Assembly: GCF_050717535.1 (NCBI RefSeq)
Contig: NZ_JBOITM010000067.1
Span: 1-64,000 of the forward strand
Length of the DNA: 64,000 nt
From: Clostridium_AD sp050717535
GTDB lineage: Bacteria; Bacillota; Clostridia; Clostridiales; Clostridiaceae
Direction of reading: 5' to 3'
Below the pieces are notes generated by a model that saw nothing but the letters and a program-made list of their open reading frames with translations, made no database searches and was not told the DNA's origin. This document shows positions 43,038 through 51,573 of this stretch, one piece after another. Each line of letters opens with the position of its first letter. Within the stretch, counting starts at the first letter, position 1. Both the position numbers and the translations under genes were made by a program.

Positions 43038-44231
43038 TTATTTTACTTCACGTTGTATATTTTTCTTTTCAAGCATAGCTAAAACTTCTTGTGGATTTTT
43101 AACTTTACTTAAGAAAATCATAGAAGCTATTGTATAAGGTTTATAACTAGCCTCTTTATAAAGTGGTTTTCTATATCTATCAAAAACAGAAGCAGCAACT
43201 TCTCCAACTTCACAGTTAACTCCAGAGATATCAGCAGGTAAACAATGAAGATAAAGTGCTTTTCCATCTTTTGTTGTTTTCATAAGTTCTTCAGTACATT
43301 CCCAATCTTTATGCTCAGCATTTTGTGCCAAAAGTTCTTTTTCAAGCTTGTTTATACCAGCTGTATCACCTTTTCCGTATAGATCTGTTCTTTTTTCCAT
43401 AGCAACAAAAGGAGCCCAACTTTTAGGATAAACTATGTCAGCATCTTTGAATGCTTCTTCCATAGAATTTGTTTTCGTAAATGAACCACCAGACTGCGCA
43501 GCATTTTTTATTGCAATTTCTTCTACTTCACTCATAACTTCATAACCTTCTGGATGTGCAAGAACAACGTCCATACCGAAACGAGTTAAAAGTCCAATTA
43601 CTCCTTGAGGAACTGAAAGTGGTTTACCATAAGATGGTGAGTATGCCCAAGACATAGCAACTTTTTTACCTTTCAAATTTTCAATACCACCGAGTTCATT
43701 AATAATATGAAGACAATCAGCCATGCATTGAGTAGGATGATCTATATCACATTGTAAACTAACAAGTGTTGGGCGTTGTTCAAGTACTCCTTCGTCATTA
43801 CCCTCTTTTACAGCATTGGATACTTCACGCATATAAGCATTGCCTTTTCCAATATACATATCATCACGGATACCTATAACATCTGCCATGAATGAAATCA
43901 TGTTAGCAGTTTCTCTTACTGTTTCACCATGAGCAACTTGAGATTTTCCTTCATCAAGATCTTGAACTTCAAGGCCAAGGAGGTTACAAGCGGAAGCAAA
44001 GCTAAATCTTGTACGAGTTGAATTATCTCGGAATAGTGAAATTCCAAGACCACTATCAAAAATCTTTGAGGATATATTATTTACTCTTAATTCTTTAAGA
44101 GCTTCTGCAACAGTGAATACTGCTTCTAATTCGTTTTTTGATTTTTCCCAAGTAAGAAGAAAATCATTATTATACATATTTTTGAAATCTAGTGTATTTA
44201 GTTTGCTAACGTATTTATCCATTAAAGCCAT
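43038..44231 (-). CDS. ygeW: YgeW-family carbamoyltransferase
   Basis: 397 residues. Carbamoyl-phosphate motifs of the aspartate/ornithine carbamoyltransferase family are present: FRDNSTRTRFSF, HPTQCMAD and LHCLPAD. The long inserts and the substrate loop (SWAYSPSYGKPLSVPQG) mark the YgeW group rather than ATCase or OTCase. Its substrate was long unknown. In purine/urate clusters it is thought to phosphorolyse a ureido intermediate to carbamoyl phosphate plus an amine. Third gene of the dpaL block, 47 nt after ygeY. Start ATG with GGGGAG 7 nt upstream. Confidence 0.93.
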   Translation of the reverse strand: MALMDKYVSKLNTLDFKNMYNNDFLLTWEKSKNELEAVFTVAEALKELRVNNISSKIFDSGLGISLFRDNSTRTRFSFASACNLLGLEVQDLDEGKSQVAHGETVRETANMISFMADVIGIRDDMYIGKGNAYMREVSNAVKEGNDEGVLEQRPTLVSLQCDIDHPTQCMADCLHIINELGGIENLKGKKVAMSWAYSPSYGKPLSVPQGVIGLLTRFGMDVVLAHPEGYEVMSEVEEIAIKNAAQSGGSFTKTNSMEEAFKDADIVYPKSWAPFVAMEKRTDLYGKGDTAGINKLEKELLAQNAEHKDWECTEELMKTTKDGKALYLHCLPADISGVNCEVGEVAASVFDRYRKPLYKEASYKPYTIASMIFLSKVKNPQEVLAMLEKKNIQREVK

Positions 44232-44278
44232 TTATAAACTCCCCTTTATACTTATATTTATATTTTGAATGATAAAAA

Positions 44279-45589
44279 TTATTTATTTTTGCAGTATATT
44301 GTTGGAAGAGCAGCATATACAGCAGCACATTTAACCAGATCTGCTTTCCAAGTTCTTTCATTTGGAGCGTGTGCCTGAGATTCTGCACCCGGACCGAATC
44401 CTATGCATGGTATTTCATGACGACCCATTATAGCAACACCGTTTGTTGAGAATGTCCATTTATCAGTAAGTGGACGAGCTTTTCTCATTTCATCAGTGCT
44501 CTTAGAACCACTTCTCGCTAATCCAAACATTCCAGTATATGATTCTTGCATAGCTTTAACAACAGCATGATCTTCAGGAATAACCCAGGTAGGGAAGTAG
44601 CATTCCTGAGGGTATGAAAGGCCAGTCCAACTTTTTTTGTCATAGTTATACATAGTAACTTCTGCATTGTATTTTTTAGCAGCTGGAAGCTGACGAATTT
44701 CTTCTAAACAACTTTCCCATGTTTCTCCAGATGTCATACGACGGTCGAGTGAAATCGCACAAGAGTCAGCTACAGCGCAACGGCTTGGTGAAGTAAAGAA
44801 TATTTCTGATGCAGCTATAGTACCACGTCCGAGGAAATTAGCTTCTTCAAATTTGGGATTGAATTTTTTATCTAACATTTTTACGAGACCTTTGATCTGC
44901 GTAGAATCAGCAGCATCATTTGTGTTAAGGTTTTTGACATCCATTAATATTTCAGCCATTTTGTAGATTGCGTTGTCTCCTCTTTCTGGAGCTGAACCGT
45001 GGCATGATACACCCTTAACATCAACGCGTATTTCCATACGTCCTCTATGTCCTCTATAGATACCACTATCAGTTGGCTCTGTGCTTACAACGAATTCAGG
45101 TGTGATTTTGTCCTGTTCTATGATGTGCAGCCAGCAGTTTCCGTCACAGTCCTCTTCTTGTACTGATCCAACTACGAGAGCTGTATAGTCATCGCTTAAC
45201 ATGTCAAGATCCTTCATTATCTTAGCACCGTATACAGCAGATACGATACCACCAAGTTGGTCAGAGGTACCACGTCCTCCAATTTCTTCTTCAGTTTCAT
45301 AACCTATATAAGGATCAAAAGTCCAGTTACTTAGTTCTCCAAGACCAACAGTGTCAATATGAGCATCAAAAGCTATAAGGGTTTTACCTGTTCCCACATA
45401 ACCTAAAACATTACCTTGCGCATCAATTTCTACTTTGTCAAAACCGAGAGAGTTCATTTCTTGCTCTATTCTTTTAATAACACCTTCTTCTCCACAGCTT
45501 TCACCGGGGATAGCAATTAAGTCACGTAAAAATTTTGTCATCTGAACTTCATAAGCCTCTGATTTTTGTTTAATAGCATTAAAATCCAT
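44279..45589 (-). CDS. ygeY: YgeY-family M20 metallo-hydrolase
   Basis: 436 residues of the peptidase M20 fold. Dizinc ligands lie in FDAHIDTVG, GRGTSDQLGG and GSVQEEDCDG, and the C-terminal histidine in FGPGAESQAHAPNE. The YgeY group always travels with YgeW and YgeX. It likely cleaves an amide or ureido bond of a ring-opened purine product rather than a peptide. Start ATG with GGAGGAATAAAA upstream. Confidence 0.92.
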   Translation of the reverse strand: MDFNAIKQKSEAYEVQMTKFLRDLIAIPGESCGEEGVIKRIEQEMNSLGFDKVEIDAQGNVLGYVGTGKTLIAFDAHIDTVGLGELSNWTFDPYIGYETEEEIGGRGTSDQLGGIVSAVYGAKIMKDLDMLSDDYTALVVGSVQEEDCDGNCWLHIIEQDKITPEFVVSTEPTDSGIYRGHRGRMEIRVDVKGVSCHGSAPERGDNAIYKMAEILMDVKNLNTNDAADSTQIKGLVKMLDKKFNPKFEEANFLGRGTIAASEIFFTSPSRCAVADSCAISLDRRMTSGETWESCLEEIRQLPAAKKYNAEVTMYNYDKKSWTGLSYPQECYFPTWVIPEDHAVVKAMQESYTGMFGLARSGSKSTDEMRKARPLTDKWTFSTNGVAIMGRHEIPCIGFGPGAESQAHAPNERTWKADLVKCAAVYAALPTIYCKNK

Positions 45590-45636
45590 TTTTTATTCCT
45601 CCTTAAATTTGAAAGTTTTAAGCTGAAGCGTATCTA

Positions 45637-46848
45637 TTATAATGATGAATAATCACCATTCCAAACAATTTCACGGAAAAAATCGGGGTCAGTATTGCCT
45701 TCAGTTGAAAATATTAGAACTTTTGAATTTTCATCAAGCTTCAAAGCTTGTTTTAAATCTTTTAAATCTTCATTTTGCATAATGTTAAACAAAATTCCCA
45801 TTGTTACGGCTCCAGATTCACCAGAAATAACTCTAGGGTCGCCCTTAAGAGGTACAGCAAGTATTCTCATACCATTAGCAGAAATATTATCTGGGCAAGA
45901 TACAAAGAAGGAACTGTTATTTTTTAAAATATCCCATGCTATTGTATTTGGTTCGCCGCAAGCTAGTCCTGCCATGATTGTTTGCATATCATCAGTAACG
46001 ATTCTTATATCTCCATCTTTAGCAGCAGCGGAGCGGAATATACAATCTGCTTTGTTTGGTTCTACTACAGTAACTATTGGTGGGTTATCAGGATAAACAT
46101 TTGCAAAATATCCTTGAACTGCACCAGCAAGAGAACCTACACCTGCTTGTATGAAAATGTGAGTTGGTGCATCACAATTATCTTTATGCAATTGATTATT
46201 AGCTTCCATTGCCATTGTTCCATAACCTTGCATAATCCAAGAAGGTATTTCTTCATAACCTTCCCAAGCTGTATCTTGAATAACTACAGAATTTGGAACT
46301 TTTGCTGATTCTGCCATAGCAATACGAACACATTCATCATAATTTACTTCTTCTATTGTAGCTGTAGCATTTTCCTTTTGAATGTTTTTAAGTCTAATTT
46401 CAGATGAACCTTTAGGCATAAAAACCACACATTTTTGGTGTAATCTATTAGCTGCCCAAGCAAGACCTCTTCCATGATTTCCATCAGTTGCAGTAAAGAA
46501 GGTTGTCTGACCGAATTCTTTAAGAAGCTCTTTTGATGTAATAACTTCATAAGGAAGCTGGGATATATCCTTATTTAAATCTTTTGCTATGTAACGACCT
46601 ATAGCATAAGAGCCACCTAAGACTTTAAAAGCATTTAATCCAAATCTAAAAGATTCATCTTTTACATAAAGTTTTTTAAGTCCAAGGAATTTAGCCATAT
46701 TATCTAGTTTGGCTAAAGGTGTTTCAGTATACTCTGGGAAACTTTTATGAAAAGCAGCTGCTTTAGCAACGTTTTCATGAGACATTATATTTAGATTTTT
46801 ATCACTGGTTTTAGGAAGTTCATTCCGTAACCACTTTATTTTGTTCAT
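45637..46848 (-). CDS. ygeX: 2,3-diaminopropionate ammonia-lyase, copy 1
   Basis: 403 residues, PLP fold type II. The PLP lysine is K75 in RFGLNAFKVLGGS. TATDGNHGRGLAWAA is the substrate loop; AGVGSLAGAV and SGESGAVTMG are the phosphate loops. It converts 2,3-diaminopropionate to pyruvate and two ammonia. As first gene of the minus-strand block it yields the carbon end product of the pathway. Its promoter appears to be TTGATT-N17-TATACT at 46996-47024 (minus). A paralogue lies at 58476. Start ATG with TGGAGGTTTTGCT upstream. Confidence 0.94.
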   Translation of the reverse strand: MNKIKWLRNELPKTSDKNLNIMSHENVAKAAAFHKSFPEYTETPLAKLDNMAKFLGLKKLYVKDESFRFGLNAFKVLGGSYAIGRYIAKDLNKDISQLPYEVITSKELLKEFGQTTFFTATDGNHGRGLAWAANRLHQKCVVFMPKGSSEIRLKNIQKENATATIEEVNYDECVRIAMAESAKVPNSVVIQDTAWEGYEEIPSWIMQGYGTMAMEANNQLHKDNCDAPTHIFIQAGVGSLAGAVQGYFANVYPDNPPIVTVVEPNKADCIFRSAAAKDGDIRIVTDDMQTIMAGLACGEPNTIAWDILKNNSSFFVSCPDNISANGMRILAVPLKGDPRVISGESGAVTMGILFNIMQNEDLKDLKQALKLDENSKVLIFSTEGNTDPDFFREIVWNGDYSSL

Positions 46849-47177
46849 AGCAAAACCTCCAAAAATTTTATTCCAATATATTTATGTAATAGTTAATAGT
46901 AGATTTGATCAACATTCTTTATATTTGCAACAAGTTTATCCAAAGTTATCAAAAATCTATGAATTATTTAAATTTTGCAAATACTTTATAAATTAAGTAT
47001 ATCAGTATATTTTTTAAAAATCAATGGGAAAATACAAATATTTTTTAAACTTACAAAAATTTTAGAAATAAATTGAAAATGTTTAAAAACAATGGTAAAA
47101 TAAATTTAGAATAATGAAAATAATTTGAACAATTAATTAAGTTTGTATTACATTAAATATATTATAGGAGGGACAGT
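46849..47177. promoter_or_regulatory. divergent promoter region of the ygeX and ssnA blocks
   Basis: Plus strand: CTTACAAAAATTTTAG (47050-47065), then -35 TTGAAA (47073-47078), N17 and -10 TAAAAT (47096-47101) with AATGG just before the -10, as at the ade and permease promoters. Minus strand: TTGATT (47024-47019), N17, TATACT (47001-46996). TTTTGCAAAT (46973-46982) falls in the ygeX leader, and a weaker TTTGCAA lies at 46924. Confidence 0.6.
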
Positions 47178-48509
47178 ATGATACTAATAGGTAATGGTAG
47201 GTTATTTACAAGAGATGATAAAAATACATTTATTGAAGATGGGTGTGTTTGCATTGATGCTAATGTTATTGTAGATTTAGGAACCACGGAGCAAATGAAG
47301 AAAAAGTACCAGGGAGCTGAATTCGTAGATGCTAAAAATGGTTTAATTATGCCAGGATTAATCAATACTCATCATCACATATATAGTGCATTTGCTAGGG
47401 GACTTTCCATTAATGGTTATAACCCTAAAGGTTTTAAAGACATTCTTGAGGGAATGTGGTGGAGGATAGATAGATTATTAACATTGGAAGATACAAAATA
47501 TAGTGCATATGCAACTTACCTTGATTGTATAAGAAATGGTGTTACTACTGTTTTTGATCATCATGCAAGTTATGGTGATATTTCCGGAAGTTTATTTCAA
47601 ATATCAGACGTGGCCAAAGAGCTAGGTATTCGTACATCTCTATGTTATGAAGTTTCTGATAGAGATGGACAGGAAAAAATGAAACAAGCTGTAAGTGAAA
47701 ACGTTGACTTTATGAAGTCGGCAAAAAATGATTTATCTGATATGCAAAAGGGAATGATGGGGCTTCATGCATCATTTACATTAAGTAATAAAACTCTTGA
47801 GTATTGTGCTGAAAATATGCCATATGATGCTGGATACCATATTCATACAGCAGAAGGTATAGCGGATGTATACGATTCTCTTAAAAAATATAATAAAAGA
47901 TTAGTTAACCATTTGTTTGACTTTGATATCTTAGGCAGTAAGACTATTGCAGTTCACTGTATACACATAAATCCTGCTGAGATGGACTTATTAAAGGAAA
48001 TGGATACAATGGTAGTTCATAATCCTGAATCTAATATGGGAAATGCTGTAGGTTGTACACCTGTTTTAGAACTTATAAAAAAAGGATTGACTGTAGGGCT
48101 TGGAACAGATGGATATACCAGTGACATGTTTGAGTCTATGAAGGTTGCAAATATTTTGCAAAAACATAATAACTGTGATCCAACAGTTGCATGGGGCGAA
48201 GTACCACTAATGATTTTTGATAACAATGCAAAGATTGCAGGTAGATTTTTTGAAAAACCATTGGGAGTTATAAAAAAAGGTGCTTATGCAGATATTATAG
48301 TAGCAGAATACGATCCATTAACTCCATTAAACGGTAATAATGCTAATTCTCATATTTTATTTGGTATTAATGGAAGATGCGTAACAACCACTATGATAAA
48401 TGGTAAAGTTCTTATGAAGGACCGTAAAATTATTGTTGCTGATTCTGAAAAAATCATGGCAAAATCAAGAGAAGTGTCAAGTGAATTATGGAGTAGAATA
48501 AACAAATAA
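47178..48509 (+). CDS. ssnA: SsnA-family amidohydrolase (selenium metabolism-linked)
   Basis: 443 residues. Metal motifs are LINTHHHIYSAF, GYHIHTAEG, VHCIHI and GLGTDGYTSDM. The SsnA group always occurs with SDMH genes and is thought to act on the purine or its oxidised product, such as ring hydrolysis or deamination. It opens the plus-strand block with YgfK and the Se-dependent dehydrogenase. Start ATG with AGGAGGGAC upstream and an extended -10 promoter 77 nt before. Confidence 0.92.
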   Translation: MILIGNGRLFTRDDKNTFIEDGCVCIDANVIVDLGTTEQMKKKYQGAEFVDAKNGLIMPGLINTHHHIYSAFARGLSINGYNPKGFKDILEGMWWRIDRLLTLEDTKYSAYATYLDCIRNGVTTVFDHHASYGDISGSLFQISDVAKELGIRTSLCYEVSDRDGQEKMKQAVSENVDFMKSAKNDLSDMQKGMMGLHASFTLSNKTLEYCAENMPYDAGYHIHTAEGIADVYDSLKKYNKRLVNHLFDFDILGSKTIAVHCIHINPAEMDLLKEMDTMVVHNPESNMGNAVGCTPVLELIKKGLTVGLGTDGYTSDMFESMKVANILQKHNNCDPTVAWGEVPLMIFDNNAKIAGRFFEKPLGVIKKGAYADIIVAEYDPLTPLNGNNANSHILFGINGRCVTTTMINGKVLMKDRKIIVADSEKIMAKSREVSSELWSRINK

Positions 48510-48528
48510 AAAAACAGGAGGTATTACC

Positions 48529-51500
48529 ATGGGTGATAGAATGACACCCATTCCATTTAAAGAATTAATGGAGTGGATAATGATAGAAAATAAAAACCAG
48601 GGAAAGATATTTGGAGTAAACAAGTTTTTTAAAAAGAATGATGATAAGGTGCTTGGAATATTTGGAGAGAAAATTGAAACTCCTTTTGGACCTGCAGCTG
48701 GTCCACATACACAGTTAGCACAAAATATAATTGCAGCTTATGTTTCTGGATGTAGATTTTTTGAGCTGAAAACAGTACAAACTCTTGATGGAGAAGATTT
48801 ACCAGTGTCAAAGCCTTGCATAAGTGCAGAAGATGAGTGCTACAATGTGGAATGGTCTACAGAACTTAGAGTAACGGAGGCTTATGACGAATATGTTAAA
48901 GCTTGGTTCGCAATTAAAATATTATCAAAAGAATTAAATCTCGGAAGTCCAGATGGATTTATTTTTAATATGAGTGTAGGTTATGATTTTAAAGGAATTT
49001 CTTCATCTAAAATAAATGAATTTATTATGGGTCTTAAGGATGCATCTAAAAGTAGTATATGGAGTGAATGCACCTCATACGTATTAGACAATATTAATAA
49101 ATTCAAAAATATAGATAGTGAATATGTTAAAAGCATATCAGCTAGGGTATGCAGATCAATAACCTTATCTACATTACACGGATGCCCAGCACAGGAAATT
49201 GAACATATTGCAACATATTTAATAAATGAAAAAGGATTAAATACTTATGTAAAATGTAATCCTACATTATTAGGGTATGAATTTGTACGTAAAACCTTAG
49301 ATAGTATGGGATACGATTACGTTTCATTTGATGAGCATCATTTCCAAGAGGACTTACAATTTGATGATGCTATTGTTATGTTTAAAAAATTACAAGATTT
49401 AGCAAGCAAAAATGGATTGTCCTTTGGTGTTAAATTAACTAATACAGTTCCAGCTCTCATTAAAAATGCAGAATTACCAGGCGAGGAGATGTATATGTCA
49501 GGGAAATCCCTATATCCTCTTTCCATAGCGCTAGCATATAGGCTTTCAAATGAATTTGATGGGAAATTGAAAATTTCTTATTCAGGAGGTGCGGATGTTT
49601 TCAACATAGTGGATATATTTGAAACTGGAATATGGCCTATAACTATAGCAACAACAATGTTAAAAGTTGGTGGCTATCAAAGATGTGTTCAAATTGCTGA
49701 AAAATTAAGCAAGGTAGAATTTGCAAATAAGTATGTTATGAATAATGAAAAATTAAATGAGTTAAAAGATAAATCAGTTATAGATATTCATCATATAAAA
49801 CCTATAAAACCAAATTATACTGGCAAAATAAATAAAAAAGTACCACTAGCTGATTGTTTTATTTCAGCATGTGAAGAGGGATGCCCTATATCTCAAGATA
49901 TTCCAGAATATATAAATCTTGTAGATCAAGGTAAACATCTTGAAGCACTAAGGGTTATAGTAGAAAAGAACCCACTTCCATTTATTACGGGAACAATATG
50001 TAGCCATGCATGTATGGGCAAATGCATTAGAAATTTCTGTGATGAGTCAGTTAATATAAGAAATATAAAATTACAAGCAGCAGAAAATGCATATGAGGAT
50101 TTACTAAAGGAACTTGTGAAAACAGAAAAAAGTGGTGGACGAGTAGCCATAGTTGGTGGAGGAACTACAGGTCTTGCAGCAGCATATTTCCTTGCAAGAG
50201 AAGGAATGGAAGTAACTATTTTCGAGAAAAGAAATGCACTCGGAGGAATAGTGAACCATATTGTTCCAGAATTTAGACTGCCACATGAGACTGTGCAAAA
50301 AGACATTGATCTTGTTTGTAGCCTAGGAGTTAAAGTCCAGTTAAATTCAGAGCAGAATTCTGTAGAGAAATTGAAAAAACTTGGATACAAATATGTCCTA
50401 TTTGCCATTGGTGCGTGGAAACCAGGTAAATTAAATATTGAAGGTGAAAATGTAATTAATGTACTACAATTTTTAGAGAGATTAAGAAGTAAAGATAGTA
50501 CATTAAACCTTGGGAAAAATGTGGTTGTAGTAGGTGGTGGTAACACTGCTATGGATGCAGCTAGAGCAGCCAAAAGAGCAGAGGGAGTAGAAAATGTATA
50601 TTTAGTTTATCGTAGGACTAAAAAATACATGCCTGCAGATATGGAAGAATTGCAGTTAGCCATTGAAGATGGAGTAGAATTTAAAGAATTACTAGCACCA
50701 GTTAAGATTACAAAAGGTGTTCTTAGTTGTGAGGTTATGGAACTCGGGAGGCCAGATGAAAGTGGTAGAAGAAGACCAGTTGCAACTGGCAAGATGATAG
50801 ATATACCAGCAGATATTGTTATATCAGCAGTTGGTGAGAAGGTAGATGCTAAAATATTTAAAGAAAATAATATTGGTTTAAATGAAAAAGAGCAAGCGGA
50901 TGTAGATGTGAAAACATTAGAAACAAACATTAAAGGAGTATATGTGGCAGGAGATGGACTACATGGACCTGCTACGGTAGTAGAAGGAATAGCAGATGCA
51001 ACAAAAGTTGCGAAAGCTATAGTTAAACAAGAAAAAAACCATGATTTGGAAGTGGAAGTACATGAGGTAAACACAAATATTGAAGCCATAACAGCTAAAA
51101 AGGGTATACTAAAAATGTTCGTAAGTGGTAAAGCAGAATGTGAAAGATGTCTTCAATGTTCAACAGTATGCGAAGCTTGCGTAGATGTATGTCCTAATCG
51201 TGCCAATATTGCTATAAAAGTAAAGGGAAATAGTATGCATCAAATAATTCATGTTGATAAAATGTGTAATGAGTGTGGAAACTGTGAAATGTTCTGTCCT
51301 TATGATAGTGCTCCATATAAAGAAAAATTCACATTATTTGCTAAGGAAGCAGACTTTGAAAATAGCGAAAACATGGGATTTGTATTAATGGATAGTGATA
51401 AAAAAATTGTAAGAGTTAGACTACAAGATAAGGTTTTAGAAGTTAATCTTACTGCCGATAATACAGGAATACCTAAAGAAATTGAAAACATGATTTGGGC

Positions 51501-51531
51501 TGTAATAACAGATTATAATTATATGATTTAA
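48529..51531 (+). CDS. ygfK: YgfK, putative selenate-reductase-like/SDMH-associated flavo-Fe-S oxidoreductase
   Basis: 1000 residues in three parts. Residues about 1-400 form a dihydroorotate-dehydrogenase-like TIM barrel. Residues about 430-850 are GltD-like, with Cys motifs CEEGCPISQDIPEY and CSHACMGKCIRNFC, an FAD loop GGGTTGLAAAYFLAREG and an NAD(P) loop VVGGGNTAMDAA. The C-terminal ferredoxin part has CERCLQCSTVCEACVDVCP and CNECGNCEMFCPYD. The name comes from a proposed E. coli selenate reductase. In purine clusters it is more likely the electron-handling partner, reducing an oxidised purine or dihydropyrimidine-like intermediate. A 19-nt gap follows ssnA. Start ATG with AGGAGGTATTACC upstream. 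Confidence 0.92.
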   Translation: MGDRMTPIPFKELMEWIMIENKNQGKIFGVNKFFKKNDDKVLGIFGEKIETPFGPAAGPHTQLAQNIIAAYVSGCRFFELKTVQTLDGEDLPVSKPCISAEDECYNVEWSTELRVTEAYDEYVKAWFAIKILSKELNLGSPDGFIFNMSVGYDFKGISSSKINEFIMGLKDASKSSIWSECTSYVLDNINKFKNIDSEYVKSISARVCRSITLSTLHGCPAQEIEHIATYLINEKGLNTYVKCNPTLLGYEFVRKTLDSMGYDYVSFDEHHFQEDLQFDDAIVMFKKLQDLASKNGLSFGVKLTNTVPALIKNAELPGEEMYMSGKSLYPLSIALAYRLSNEFDGKLKISYSGGADVFNIVDIFETGIWPITIATTMLKVGGYQRCVQIAEKLSKVEFANKYVMNNEKLNELKDKSVIDIHHIKPIKPNYTGKINKKVPLADCFISACEEGCPISQDIPEYINLVDQGKHLEALRVIVEKNPLPFITGTICSHACMGKCIRNFCDESVNIRNIKLQAAENAYEDLLKELVKTEKSGGRVAIVGGGTTGLAAAYFLAREGMEVTIFEKRNALGGIVNHIVPEFRLPHETVQKDIDLVCSLGVKVQLNSEQNSVEKLKKLGYKYVLFAIGAWKPGKLNIEGENVINVLQFLERLRSKDSTLNLGKNVVVVGGGNTAMDAARAAKRAEGVENVYLVYRRTKKYMPADMEELQLAIEDGVEFKELLAPVKITKGVLSCEVMELGRPDESGRRRPVATGKMIDIPADIVISAVGEKVDAKIFKENNIGLNEKEQADVDVKTLETNIKGVYVAGDGLHGPATVVEGIADATKVAKAIVKQEKNHDLEVEVHEVNTNIEAITAKKGILKMFVSGKAECERCLQCSTVCEACVDVCPNRANIAIKVKGNSMHQIIHVDKMCNECGNCEMFCPYDSAPYKEKFTLFAKEADFENSENMGFVLMDSDKKIVRVRLQDKVLEVNLTADNTGIPKEIENMIWAVITDYNYMI

Positions 51532-51573
51532 AAAATTACGTAATGAAAATCATCACAAAACGGAGTGATAATA

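Noticed and set aside
48529..51531. Naming YgfK a selenate reductase
   Set aside because: The domain layout (DHODH-like, GltD-like, ferredoxin) and neighbours point to purine catabolism; selenate reduction is only a historical proposal.
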